Origin: Apus apus
Taxonomy: Eukaryota > Chordata > Aves > Apodiformes > Apodidae
Assembly (NCBI RefSeq): GCF_020740795.1
Contig: NC_067283.1
Location: 127,568,568 to 127,632,567, forward strand
DNA: 64,000 bases
Direction: 5' to 3'
Shown here: positions 48,513-60,572 of the stretch, piece by piece
Layout of the letters: each line of letters starts with the position of its first letter
How positions within the stretch are numbered: the first letter of the stretch is position 1
Notes under the pieces: generated by a model
Told to the model about the DNA's origin: nothing
Databases searched by the model: none
The model's input: only the letters and a program-made list of their open reading frames with translations
Made by a program: the position numbers and the translations under genes

Positions 48513-51500
48513 TTACCAACTAGCACAAATCAATAGCTGAAATAGACTACATATATTGGTATAACACTGGGAGAAGAAACCCGTTTCTCTGAGCTTCTTA
48601 GCTCTGCTCAACTACCAGCAGTTCCTTCAAAGCCTCACAAAAGGCAGCGCAGGGTTGCCAGCGCAGGGTAAGGCAGCAGAGACCTTTGGCTGTCTGCTGT
48701 CATAAATGCAGTGTGCGAGAAGCCACAGGCAGCTGCCCCTTGGCTGTGCTGTGCTGCCCTGCTCAGGCGCTGTGCTCCTCCCTGCTTGGTCACCACAGGA
48801 ACAGCACTCTTACTAGTTTGGACAAGGGAGTGTCTGGGAGACAAACCTGTTCTGTGCCTGTGGGAGCTGCAGGAATGGTAACGCCTGTATTGACAGCAAA
48901 CCCAATTCCTGCTGCACAGGGCATATCCAAGGACAGCTTGTATCCCCCAAACCCCACATTGTCCACACAGTACTGGTGCATTTGGCAATAAAAAGCCTCT
49001 CTGGAAAAGACTCTTGCTTGGGCAATATGGTGTCATTGTGGGAGACTACAGTAGGTAGTAAGTGAATTTATTCCCTCATTGCAGGCAGAATGGAGACAGA
49101 CTAAATGTTGCTAAGTTCACAATTTCTCTGTCTTCATTTTAAGTAATTATCCCTGGAATATTTGCTGGAATCTCTGTAGAGATGTTTTAGTATGATAATA
49201 TCTGGTTGCAAATGTTTGATTTTCACTAAGTTTCTCAGTTAAACAGATTAGTTTGCTTACTGCTAGAAAAGATCTTTGGAAAATAAATTAAGAAATAATA
49301 CATTATAAACCTATCTTTATACATTGGTAATTCATTTAAAAAAGGGAAAGCAGCATAAAAATAAATGTATTGCAAATATTTCTAGTTCATAGCGTTGCCT
49401 CATCCAGTTAAGTTTTATCAGTCAATACTAGGGAGGGAAATGTGCCTCATAAATGAAATTTGATCAAGTGATTTCAGTATGTCAACAAATGCATTATACT
49501 AAAATTCAACACAAGTGTTTGAAATATTGTCAGGACTGGACAGTGGCCACTGAGAGCACGGTAGTTAATCCGTAGTCATCTGTGGATCCTCACAATTTCC
49601 AAGTGAATTTATTTATTTTTATGGGTATTTAATTTATGCATCAATCAAATTCACTGGTTTTGCTATTTACATGGCATTCCATATTCTAGACTTCATCTGT
49701 GTAACAATTTTCCTGGGAATACCTACCTAAGTTGTCATCTGCTGCCTATTGTTTATATAATGTAGCTTCTGTATGTAAAACAACTCCTGCATTATCTTAT
49801 TTGTTCTCCTCTATCTTCTGACATGCTTACTTCAATTAGTACAAAATAATGTAATTATTACACTATTATTATAATCACATAAGGAGATACCTACAAATAC
49901 TTGAAAATGGTTCAGCTCTTTATTTTACTAATTGCTGCAGTATGTCTGTGCATATCACTGACTGCACAGCATCTGGAAACCTTGTATGAAACCAACTGAA
50001 TCATCCTCTTCCTGCTCTGTGCAGGCTTTTAACCAAACATCCGTTTGTTCTTCTAACAGAATGACACACCAACAGGTTCATGATCCAGTTGTTAGGGGTT
50101 TTTTGTGTTTCGGTTGGTTGTTTTTTTTTCATAACTGAGTATAGGACTGCAAACATAGGATGAGCTTCATGTGAATGATGTTGTGGAATATTTAAATTTA
50201 TGATAGAGAATATTTTTAACACAGCCTCTCAGTAATGCCGAGTAACTTTATAGTGAAATTGCAATACAAAATGTGGTTGCTTGTCACTGATGTTGATATG
50301 TTTTCAAGTTTAAACAAATACAGTCTTCTAGTCTCACAGGTGTTAAGACTTTATGACTTTCTCGAGGACATACCTTTTACTTATGTCAATAAATAGATAA
50401 AATGAAATGAAACTAGTTATAAAAAATGGTTATATAAAAATCCCCTGGTTTAATATCTGCTTTCTTTATGTCTGCTGGCTAGATACTCTGATTCAACTTT
50501 TATCTGTGTTAAGCAAGTATTCTATGGCTTGCATGTACATAATGCCTAGATACCTCCTTTAAGTCTGTAAAAATAGAAGTTAAAACTGCTGCATACATAA
50601 ACTTGTAGAATATCAGGTGAAAGTTCTTGCCATGGAAAGAACTGAAGTGTATAGAAAGACTATATTGGCTGGTCACCACATTCAGTTGAGCAACATTATT
50701 ATAATTTGCCGACAATAACTAATAACATCAATCCATAGGCACAGCTATTTTTAGCAGAAGACTGTGAAAACAAACTGCTTTGCTTACAATACAACATCCA
50801 AGTATGCCCTTAGCAGAGTGGTACAAACGTCAACATGCTGAGCTCCTCAAAATCTGTTAACAAGTTATCCAAAGCACAGACAACCTTCAGGAGGTCTTTG
50901 AACATACAGTTCAAATTCCAATGGTACTCCTTTCTCCAAATTCTGCGCTCCTGGAAATCTATTCCCTCTTAAATTATTATAATGCCTCTGTTGGAGTTAG
51001 GTCTGTCAAATGGGATCGTATCCATGGATCACCATATGCAAGGACCTTTCAAGTAAAAATATACACCATTTAACCTACCTGGAGCTTCAAGCACAGCTTC
51101 CAGACCCCGAGGACTCAGGTGGTAACCTTGGGTGGTTGCTGTTAATTTCAGCTTTGTTTTGTGCCTTGTGCTATCAAATCAACATATAAATCTAAATGAT
51201 AGCTGCATGTATCCAGTGTAGCATTTCTTAGACAAGGAAGACTATCAGATGAAGTAAAGCTTTTGCTCTATCGTATATGAAGGAGTAGCTTGAAAAACTT
51301 CAGTATTACCCTCAGTAAATAAAGTTACAAAGTCAGGAACTGGCACAGTAAGTTCTCAGCCAGTTAATTGCTGCATATTATTTTAGCAAACAGTTCTGTT
51401 GGCAATCATTAAGCTCAGGCAACAGAAATACTTGTTTGCAGAGGAGGAAAGAGCAACTAGAGAATCTGTTTATTCAGTCTTATAAAAGCTTTTCTTAACT

Positions 51501-54500
51501 GATATGCAGCCTTACTATTTCAGAATTAATCATAAACCAAATGAATTCTAAGTGGCACCTTTACTGGTTAGGTTTTATTTCTGAAAACTAGATTAACTGC
51601 ATATAACTATTAGTTGGTTTATAATTATATGCAAAATTAGAAGTACTACTAGTACAAAGCTATGCTTGCCTTCTATAATTTTCAGAGAATAAAGGATTTA
51701 TGATCTCTTCTCCTTGGGAAAGTATTTTTAAAATTCAGTAACTGACATATGTTGTAAGAATATTCAGTTCAAAGGGAGGAACAAAACCAGACAGAAAACA
51801 CAGACTGGTTTACACCTTTATGATTCAGTACAATAAGCTGTGCTCCTCCACTATTGTAGGGAATTAATCTCAGCATGGTCTTCAACCCAGCACTAGTATT
51901 TTATAATGACTTCCTATGTGATCCTTTGTCCTTTGTGATCTTGATGATCTCTGTCCATAGCTCCTACAAAGATATGCCCCATGATACTGCACTTGTCAGA
52001 AAGGTTTTCTGTTTCCAGAAATAATTTGTTTCTCCTGTCAAGCCTAGCACACCATCTTCCTGAAAGAGCCTCTTCTGGGTGGCCATCTGGAAGCATCACC
52101 TCAGTGCAGAGGAGGAAGGCTGCAGGATTTGTGTTGGCTCACTTCTCCTCAGCACTGGCTACTGCCCTGAAGGCAGCATTACATTTTATTCCTGGAATAC
52201 ACAGCATTATAACTAGATGTGCAGACATGACATTTTGATTGCTGAATTCTGAGCCTATTGATGTTTGTGACAAGACTCAGAAAAAGACCCGGGAAAAAAG
52301 GATAAAGATGCAACAGAAGTAATCAGCTGAGGACAAGCAGAGATAACGATCCCAGACTTCAGAAACAAGTAAAGGCAGGAAGGTATAATACCATACACGA
52401 AATACAGCATGGAGAGCCCTCTCTCATGCAGTGTTTTGAAAGAAGAATCTGAAAGACCACAATTTTTTAGGGGAAAAAATTAGCTAAACAGCAATGAAAA
52501 GCCAGAGCCAAGATGCTAAAACGAAACATGCTGAAACTATGGAGAAATTAGATCTCAGAAGCTCTGAAACGTGGGCCTTTCTGTTGTAAGAAAACATTAC
52601 AGAAAATGAAAATTGCACATATGAAGCAGGGGGGGAAGCAGAAGAATCCTCCCTGGATTTAAGAGAGCTCAGAGGATCAATGAGAAAAGAGGAAAATTGG
52701 GTTGTTATTATTAATATTATATTCCTATTCTGCCTTTGTAATTGAAGTAAAACATGGCTGCATTTTTTCCTTGCCATGTATGGTGCTCAGATATAAATCA
52801 TCTATGGGCTCATGACTACACTTCAGTAAAACTAATGATATGAAAGTCTGTAGACTTGGATAAGACAGCATTTATAAATCCTTGGTGAAAGGAACACTAA
52901 AATTGTTTCTACTGCAGAAATAGAGCTTATAAGCCTCTTCATGTTTCTGTGCTTTAGGAATGTGTGTGATTATCACTAGGTATAAGAATCATGCATCATT
53001 CAGCTTCCCAAGGACATTCCCCAGGGAACAGTCTCAAATGCAAACATTTGAGAGTCCCCAAATTACTTGGTGCAGCCGGAGGGATGAATTCATCGTCTCT
53101 CACGGATAAATGATCAGCTTTTCTGAAATTACATTTAAATATTGTGCTTCAGAGGTTACTTGCAGTTACTCTGGTATAAACTGAGGGTAGTCCAACATGC
53201 TGGGGTTAACCACCACCTAGATTTAAAGGCAGATGAAAAAATGTTTGGGATTTAAAAAATATCTGTGTTGTCCTTTTCCTGTTTACCGAATTTACTAACT
53301 GTAAGAGTTAGCACTATCAGCAGAAATACCATCAGCTAAAACAATTGCATCTAGAGCACGTGTCAAGAAAGACTCGGTCATCAACAAGCAGGGTAGCATC
53401 CAAGGATGGAATCATCCTATTCATAGTCCCTTGGTTTCATTTCATAGATGAAGTCTGTTTTTTGAGGGGAGGAAAAGAGCACAGAGCCTTTCAGTTACCA
53501 GGTATTGTTCTTTCATGTTACTGTGAATCTCAAAAAAAATTAAAAGTTAGTTTGAAAAAGCAGAGAAGGCTTTTGATTATTCCAAACGGATGGCTTAAGG
53601 GAAAGACGCAACTTTTATTGCTGACAGTTAAAGCTAAAATGTTAAAACAATCTGCATGTGGAAAGGAGTAAACAAAATTTTATCTTCATTTAATTGTGCT
53701 ATGTAAGCTAAACATTCTTCATGAAATTACTAAAAAAATCCTACAAAATTTTGCTATGCTTATTTTGAAGTCAGTAAGAGTCATCACACCAACAGCGTGG
53801 AGAAAGAAGCTCTTGGAAAAATCAGTGATCATTCCTTCTTCCCCAGCCCTTTGCTGAGGTTATTCCTTCAGGGTGCCATAGAAGCTAACGGAAATGTTGC
53901 TACAGATTTTAAATGTAATACATCAAGCTCTTTGTGTTATAATGAAGAAGGGTATGTTCAAATTGTGTAAGTTGCTTTGCCTTCTAAATGAAAAATACTT
54001 CTAAAATGAAAAATAAAAATTTGCCTGATCCTGTATCTGAGTCTATTAAGTATGAAAAAAAATTATTTAAAGCAGCAATTTATTATTTACAGTGGACTCT
54101 TTCAACTGATATCTGACAAAAACACATTTTTCCCCATAAGGGAAAGTCGATGATGTAAAAAATAATAAAAACTTTAAATATTAAAACTATATTGAATCCC
54201 CTGCGTTTAGTTTTGCTACTTAATTTTTCTCGGATAAATTCCATCAAAGAGGATGATTTTTCTCAATGACTATGTGATTTTTATTTTTAAAAAAGACTTC
54301 CGATAAACAAAGATAAGCTTCTAAAAAGAGGTTACCCACTACAAGGGATGCTAGATATTTAATGCATTCCCTGCAGATCAGAATGGGCCTGTACCCCAGA
54401 CCGTCTCACCGTGGGTTTGAGGCCACGGCGAACGGGTTCATCCCACCCCCTCCCAGCCCTGGGGACAGGAGGACGCTCCCAGAACCCTGCAGCCTCTTCC

Positions 54501-55090
54501 CAGGGAGGTTTGTGCCCCCTAGTGGGACACAGGCAGCTGACAGCAACCATCCCAGCCCCTTCTGTTGGGAGGGCAGCAGTGCAACCCCTGGATCCAAACC
54601 GGCGGGGGGGAAACCAGACAGCCACGACAAACAAGCAAACAAATAAAAAACAACAACACGAACCCCCCCACAATACCAAAGAAACAAACAACAGCACAAA
54701 AAAAACAAGCCACAACAAAAAAAAACAAACAAAAAACCAAGCCGGACCAGACTCCCTTCCAGCAGCACCGCCTCTTACAACTCTCTCTTCTGAGGGACAT
54801 ATCGCAAAATATTGCCTCCAATTTATCCGTAGCTTTATGGGCTACCTCCTATTTATCCTCATCAGTGCCCTTGTCTAACCAACGACAAGAAATAAACGAC
54901 TTCTGGAAGCCACCAGAAGTTGTCACCTCCTGGGACAGGTTTAACCAACCTGGAGAGCACAAACCCGGCCCCGATTCGTAGGTCAACGGCAACTCCGCAC
55001 TCCAGCTCCTGTAAGCCTTACCCCGGGCCCGCTGCTCCTGCTGCAGAGCCCAGAGGAGCTGTTTTACAACGATTTTATGTCAAAAGCGCG
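48513..55090. other. gene-free DNA up to the MRPL53 promoter
   Basis: No gene was recognised over 6.5 kb. A GC-richer patch at 48.6-49.0 kb and another at 54.36-54.62 kb have overlapping open frames without family resemblance. An A/C-only-like tract follows at 54626-54740. Confidence 0.45.
54626..54740. repeat. A/C-rich low-complexity tract
   Basis: About 115 bases with almost no G or T on the plus strand, made of AAC, AAAC and CAAAA-type units. The complementary strand is G/T-rich, which creates an artificial hydrophobic open frame on the minus strand. It lies about 0.5 kb upstream of the MRPL53 promoter. Confidence 0.85.
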
Positions 55091-55202
55091 CCTTTATTCA
55101 TTCCCCCCCCCCACCTGTATCCACTGCGCCACAGCCCCGCGCAGGCGCCGGGACGGGCGGGCCGGCCGCTCCGGCCAGAGCCCCGAGGAGGAGCCGCCCT
55201 GG

Positions 55203-55214
55203 ACTACAGGTCCC
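55203..55214 (+). promoter_or_regulatory. ACTACAnnTCCC motif, copy 1
   Basis: ACTACAGGTCCC followed by AGG is an exact match to the ACTACAnnTCCC core bound by ZNF143 and the THAP11 (Ronin)/HCF-1 complex. It is 88 bp before the start codon. Confidence 0.65.
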
Positions 55215-55274
55215 AGGCGCCCGCGCGGGGAGAGCCCGCCCGCCGCCCTCTCCCGCCGCTGCCAGGGGGCTGCT

Positions 55275-55286
55275 GGGAGTTGTAGT
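55275..55286 (-). promoter_or_regulatory. ACTACAnnTCCC motif, copy 2 (inverted)
   Basis: On the minus strand this reads ACTACAACTCCC followed by AGCAGCC, close to the long-form ZNF143 motif ACTACAATTCCCAGC. It is inverted relative to copy 1 and ends 16 bp before the start codon. Confidence 0.7.
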
Positions 55287-55302
55287 CGGGGGCAGGAGGA
55301 AG

Positions 55303-55391
55303 ATGGCGTCCAAGATCCGCGTCGGGCTGCGGCCGGTGAAGAGCATCGTGGTCCGCTTCTGCCCCTTCGAGCCCAACGTGGAGAGCACCAG
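55303..55391 (+). CDS. MRPL53: MRPL53 coding exon 1
   Basis: Encodes [20 protein letters not shown] and on to VEST, plus the first two bases of the Arg30 codon. The donor is CACCAG followed by GTGAGG. Confidence 0.93.
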
Positions 55392-58300
55392 GTGAGGGGG
55401 CTGCGCGGGCAGCGGCGGCTCCAGCCCCGTGACGGCCGGGGCATGCTCGGGCCCTCCCCCGGGCCCGCGCCCGGCGGGGAGGCCTCGGCCGGGCCCCCGG
55501 CTGTGAACCACCCAGTGCCCTTCCTGCGCCCGGGCCTGGGCTGCGTGTGCTGCACGGCAGGGGCGAGGGCTGGGCTTTTTTCCTGTGGTTTTATTTACCC
55601 GGGGGAGTAAAGGCTGGGGTTATATTCGCCCGGCCTGTAGCCCAGGCCCCGCCGCAAAGCCCAGGCGTGGCAGGGGAGGGCACAGGCCTCCCTCCCTCCC
55701 TCCCGGCTGCTGCCCGGGTCACTGCGGTGGCGGATGCAAAACGAAGCCCTTAAAACTGCTGTCACTGCAGGGACCTGTGACTTGCTGGCGCTGTAGCCAG
55801 CAAAAATAAGAAGACGTTCTGGGAGCAAATCATGAACGGAAGTGGCAGCATCTGCCGTTCACTCTGGAGAAAAACCTCCTTTCCCCAAGCTGCCGCATCT
55901 ACTATATTTAATGTTTTTGTTATCTTGGTTTTTGATGGCTTGTATAAATCAGGTCTTTTTAGCTTAGTCTAGACAGAACCTTGATGTTTCAGAATGCTAA
56001 GACACTGTGTTTGTCATAAGAACTGTGTTTATGGTATTCCCAGGATGCACACAGCATTTGTTCTTGCTGATACTTGGAGGACTTCTGTGCCTAAGTGTAG
56101 ACCCTTAGGTCCAGGCATGTGCATGTACCAAACTACCCAGGCTGATGCCCCTCTCAGTTGCTGACCCTGTAGTGAGGGTCTGTAATCACGACTGCAGGTG
56201 CAGGTAAATTGGAGAGAGGGTAGCAACAGCTGCTGCTCTGTCTTGGTAATTAACTGTTGGAGAAATCTAAGTAATTATATTTCTTGAGTGATGTAAGTTT
56301 GGCACCAAGCCACTGTAAAATGTTGTTTTGTAATAGCTTTACAGACGTGTCTACTTTTGGAATGAACTTAGTAACACAACTTAACTTAGAATGTTTTGAA
56401 GCTGCCAGAATGTCAAGTAGCTGCCATGTCATTTCAGAAATCTTCTGGAGACTGGTGATGTTAAATAAATAAATGCTGTCTCAGACACAAACAATACAAC
56501 ATTGTCAAGCAACTGGTGTTAAAAAAAAAATTAAAATTACTTTGCTGATTTTTCTTTTTTTAATTGTTACTAATGCAGTTTAGAGGAACACAGGAAGTGC
56601 ATATGCTACATTTTGCAAAATTCTTTGGGATGCCTTTTACATGTTAGCATATAAGGATTAGCCATTTGGATTGTTAACAGTTATTATCTCATGAGGAGTA
56701 CCTGCCTGAAATGATTAAATACAAATCCTATTTTGTTTATACTTTTGTTGCTTAGCAATATTGAGATATTTAAATTAATTTTAGAAATATACTTACTGTA
56801 ATTTCTATCTACAACATACTTCCTATATTTTCTAATATGTTTGCAGAAAATTTCTTGGATGTATATACCATAAAAAAATCCAGTCCACTAACAGAAACTG
56901 TGAAGTTACTGCTGATGTGAGACATGATGGGTCTGAACCAGTTGTAGATGTTATGTTTGGTAAGTGGCTCATTTTTAATCTTGACCAAAAAAAAAAGACC
57001 TTTTGGGTTTGTGCAGTTAAGATGTTATTGTCTTGTCTATAATATTTTTTACTGTGGTTAGTTTTTTTTTGTTCTTGTCCATAGCTAGCTCTTCTACAGC
57101 TGGGAGGAAAAAAAGGAAGAAGGAGTCACTAACAGCCTGATATTTAGATTAATGTGTGTATATGTCTTTGTACTACAGTCAGATCTGGCAGATCTTAGAT
57201 CAAAGAAATTACTTTACAGTTGGGTCTACTTTTGTAGTGACATACTTGTGTGATGTTGTAGTCAGGTGTAATTCCAGGAAGTAAGTGTAGCTCTGTCTTG
57301 ATGTAAGAATCTGTAGGTGTTATTTTTATGTTCTCTGTGGTGGAGGCAGCTCAGTCTTAGGAACACTAAAGTTGAATCACTTTAGTTGCTTATGCAACCA
57401 AGTAACTTACTATGCAGTTTGAAGGAACTGCTCATATGGATAAGACCATACGTGTGCAGATGGACTTGAAGAATGAGGTCAACTGATGTACAACAAATGT
57501 CTTGGTTTCCTCTGAGAATGTAGTAAGCAGGCAGGGGATTGATGGTGGAAATTTCATCAGTTCTGGAAACAGCCCAGATTCTAGGCTGTGAACAGATGGC
57601 TCTAATCTGCTCTTGTCCTTTTCTCTGGCTGTATCTTCTTTCCTGCTGTGCTATAATGGACCAATATGTCATGTAGCCCATTAAAGTTTTAATTACTATT
57701 GATTCTTGCTACCCCCTTTTTTTCCATATATTTAATGAATCAGTAGGAACGTCAAGAGTGTTGAATGTACATAATTTTGCCTAGGAAAGTCTAGTTATTT
57801 CAGTCTTGACAGTGCATGTTTCTCCCTCCCCCCTGCTTCTGTCTTCCCATCCTTGTCTGTAACTCTGATGTGTTAAGACTTAAGCAGTAAAGCTGAATGT
57901 TTTTCACAGTGTAAAACCAAACCAAATCATTTCACTAATGCTAAGAGGTGGGAGCTTCTTCCAAGTGAAAAATGTGGAGCTTTTGTAGTTGGCAAACATG
58001 GGTCTGGAGCTGGGATGTCATGCATGGTGTTGCGTTATGTGGGTTTGAGTATGGCTTTTGTATTTGCAAATATTGCAAAAACAAGTAATTAACTCAAGTA
58101 CAATACTTCTGCCTCCTCCTTCCTGTTTTAAAATAATTTCTTTCAGAATTTTAGGAATCCCAGTACTATCTGTTTTTATATATATATTATAGCCACCAGA
58201 TTGTGTAAACCAATTGGTTTCTTTGGCTAAAGAAGTAAGTTAAATGCACCACAGACCACATGCTGCTAAAATGCTGAGCCATGTGTGGAAATTATGCCCT

Positions 58301-58731
58301 CCGGTGCCTTCTGTTAGGTGACTTTGAGGGCACAGTATGAGCCATGCTTATCAAATATGTGTTCTTACTATAGGTGTGTCTAGACAAACATTTCAGGTTT
58401 TTCAAGAATGCTATATAGAAATTAAATTTATGTACACATTGTGTGCAGTTTAATATATGTGTTTGGTGGTGGTGCATAGTCAGAGTCCTTGGTAAGTGGA
58501 GTACTTTCTAAGATGAAGATGATTTGGATTTATACATACAAATCAGAACTGCACACTAAAATAATTTGACATAGACATTGTGACTTACTTTTTTTTCCCT
58601 TTATAGTTGATGGAGAGCGACTGATAATGAAGGGAGCCAACCTGACGACAATAGAAATGTTAACAGCATTGGGGTCTAGATGTAATGCCAAAGAGCTTAA
58701 GGAAGAACAGAAAAGCAAGAAGAGTCCCTGA
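55303..58731 (+). CDS. MRPL53: mitochondrial ribosomal protein L53 (mL53), three coding exons
   Basis: The coding sequence joins 55303-55391, 56847-56959 and 58607-58731: 327 bases, 108 residues plus stop, against 112 in human. mL53 is a small component of the large subunit of the mitochondrial ribosome, in the matrix, and has its own family (MRP_L53, thioredoxin-like fold). The N-terminal [20 protein letters not shown] and the later [25 protein letters not shown] and EMLTAL segments are typical of the family. The C-terminal tail is Lys/Glu-rich and variable. The start has A at -3 and G at +4 (strong context). Both introns have GT..AG borders and the phases fit: codon 30 (Arg) and codon 68 (Val) are split. 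There are no internal stops or frameshifts, so the gene looks intact. Having introns, it is not a retrocopy. Neighbours within 45 kb upstream are not recognisable genes. Confidence 0.95.
55392..56846 (+). other. MRPL53: MRPL53 intron 1
   Basis: 1455 bp from GTGAGG to TTTGCAG, with a CTAAT branch-like sequence (TTTCTAATATG) shortly before the acceptor. The first part is still CpG island; the rest is AT-rich and holds no recognised element. Confidence 0.9.
56847..56959 (+). CDS. MRPL53: MRPL53 coding exon 2
   Basis: Completes Arg30 and encodes [20 protein letters not shown] through [15 protein letters not shown], ending with the first base of the next Val codon. Acceptor TTTGCAG, donor TTTG followed by GTAAGT. 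Confidence 0.95.
56960..58606 (+). other. MRPL53: MRPL53 intron 2
   Basis: 1647 bp from GTAAGT to a long T/C tract and TTATAG. AT-rich; no RNA gene or transposon recognised inside. Confidence 0.9.
58607..58731 (+). CDS. MRPL53: MRPL53 coding exon 3
   Basis: Begins with TTGATGG, completing the Val codon, encodes [20 protein letters not shown] and the Lys-rich tail ending KSKKSP, then TGA at 58729-58731. Confidence 0.95.
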
Positions 58732-59765
58732 AGAACAGAAAAACAACTGTGTTTGCATTTACATGTGTGAAAAACAGTAGGCTGCACAGAGACTTTTCTC
58801 CTACACTACAAAATCTGAAAGGGAGAGGTAGCCAAAACACTTGACTGGTCTGACATGCAGCAAAACGAACCATGTCCATCTTCACCTGAAGGAAAGCACG
58901 GTGAATCAACAAGTCTTCTAACGCTAGTGGGTCAGAGTGGCTTAAGATGCATGAATCCATCTTGCTAAGCAGATGCCTCTCAGCCTGCATGTTGGACTAG
59001 TATCACATGTATTTGCATATAAATGTGAATAACACACATTAACTATTAAATTAATAATACAATGAGGACAGATCTTTTGGGCATTATTTGCTAGAAAATT
59101 TCTATCAAGTGGAATGCAAAATATTGTTAGAGTGGTCACTATTTTTGAAAAAAATACAAACATTTGAAGAAAACTTTGAAAGTATTCAACATTGACTTAG
59201 CTGAGGGACCGCAAGCTGCAAATCCAGAGTGGATTTTGTAATTCTATGTTTCTAGTACATCTGTTGCTATGTCCCTGCTGTTTGCTTCCTCTCTTCTTAA
59301 CCAAGTGTGAAATTTGTTAAATGTAAATTTAGCTCAGCAATTAAAGTAACAAGGTAATGGGTCTGTGAACACACTGTACTCATCCTGCATAATAGTAGCT
59401 AAGTTTAGCTCAAAGGAAAGGTAAGGTAGTTTTTTTATATATTTGGAGAAAAGGGCTGTCTTTGAAGTTCAGTTTTGTAATATTTTTGTTACTAATTTTT
59501 GGGTGTTTTCATTAAATATTTGTAAAGATCAAAGGGAGAGCTTTATTTGGTGTTCATAGCCCTATGTCCAGCCCTGTTATTTATTAAAGTACGTGCTTAG
59601 GTGTCTCATCTGTATTGCAAAGCTCTGTGGATGAGAGAGGGTTGATCTCTCCTCAGGCTGTGCAGGTGAAGGTGTCAACTGCACATGTATTTCGTGTGCA
59701 TTAGTTTTGTTCTAATTCAATTCATAATGAAATGTAAATAAAGTTTCAGCTTTGAGCATTGCAGG
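58732..59765 (+). other. MRPL53: MRPL53 3' UTR
   Basis: AT-rich DNA following the stop codon. Candidate poly(A) signals are ATTAAA at 59340, 59511 and 59583 and a canonical AATAAA at 59737-59742, so the longest 3' UTR would be about 1.03 kb. The exact cleavage site is inferred. Confidence 0.65.
59737..59742 (+). terminator. MRPL53: poly(A) signal AATAAA of MRPL53
   Basis: The only canonical AATAAA on the plus strand within the expected range after the stop codon. TG/T-rich DNA follows (ATGTTGTTAATC at about 59797). Confidence 0.6.
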
Positions 59766-60068
59766 TGCAGTACTATTGAGAGGCATTAGTTCTACATGTT
59801 GTTAATCAGATGTCTGACTGACATATATACTTGTAGTACATATCTTTCCAAAGTTAATCTGGCAACAGATTCAGGACACAAATCTGAAACTAGTTTTACC
59901 TGACCTCTGTTAGGGGAGAAGCTGCTGTCCAGTCATACCCTTGAACTGCCAGGACCCAAGTCCATCACAGCAGGCAGCTCCAGTGAGCCAACGGGTGTCC
60001 CTTTTGACTTCTCGCTCACATACGTGCTCAGTCTTGGGCACTTCCTTCAGGCTTGGTCTTGGGTTTCC

Positions 60069-60572
60069 TGTAGCAGAGTTTCAGGTATTGAATCTTATAT
60101 ACAAAAAAGGAGTTTATTCAGATGGTGCAGTGGAAAAACAGCTTGAGCTGGGTGCCTCCAGAGAGGGACCCCGGACAAATCTCTGGGCAATTACACCCTT
60201 ATGATCTGTGCACTCACCTGTCACGTGTTCTTCACATATCTTTTGGTTTCTGATCTAGGGTCTTCAAACCCATTTTTTGATTCCTTCTCTGTCACCAGGC
60301 AGACCATTAACTGTTCTTATCCTGTCAAGCTGCATTTTCTCCTGATGTCTGCAGGCTCCTTATCTTCTGGTTGCACTTCTTGTGCACCTGCTCGCTGGCA
60401 GAGCTTGGGAAACTGAGAAGTCCTAGACCCAGGATAAACACTGCTTAGCAACAACTGAAACATCAGTGTGTTACCAACATTATTCTCAGGCTAAATCAAA
60501 ACACAGCACTGTACCTGCTACTAGGAAGCACTAGGTGCTTTCATTTTAACCCAGAGATACCCAGCCTTTTTG
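60069..60572 (-). mobile_element. avian endogenous-retrovirus LTR-like fragment
   Basis: The part 60375-60528 on the minus strand resembles the U3 region of a widespread avian ERV LTR as I know it, for example 'ttcagttgttgctaagcagt', 'acttctcagtttcccaagct' and 'gccagcgagcaggtgcacaa'. Further along the minus strand lies an AATAAA (60113-60118) shortly before a possible LTR end at 60069, which would fit the R/U5 part. The middle is diverged, target duplications were not identified, and no retroviral gene flanks it, so it would be a solo, decayed LTR. The 60375-60528 core is more secure than the rest; the family name is not claimed. Confidence 0.5.

Larger units (their letters stand above)
55110..55560 (+). 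promoter_or_regulatory. MRPL53 CpG-island promoter
   Basis: A GC- and CpG-rich island covers the MRPL53 start codon and first exon. It holds an NRF1-like GCGCAGGCGC at 55139-55148 and two ACTACAnnTCCC motifs facing each other (55203-55214 and 55275-55286). There is also an AAGATGGCG YY1-like element overlapping the start codon. No TATA box is evident. NRF1, ZNF143/THAP11-HCF-1 and YY1 sites are all well known at promoters of nuclear genes for mitochondrial proteins. Constitutive expression is therefore inferred. Confidence 0.8.

Noticed and set aside
54359..54821. Hydrophobic minus open frames upstream of MRPL53
   Set aside because: The hydrophobic residues come from the G/T-rich complement of the A/C tract.
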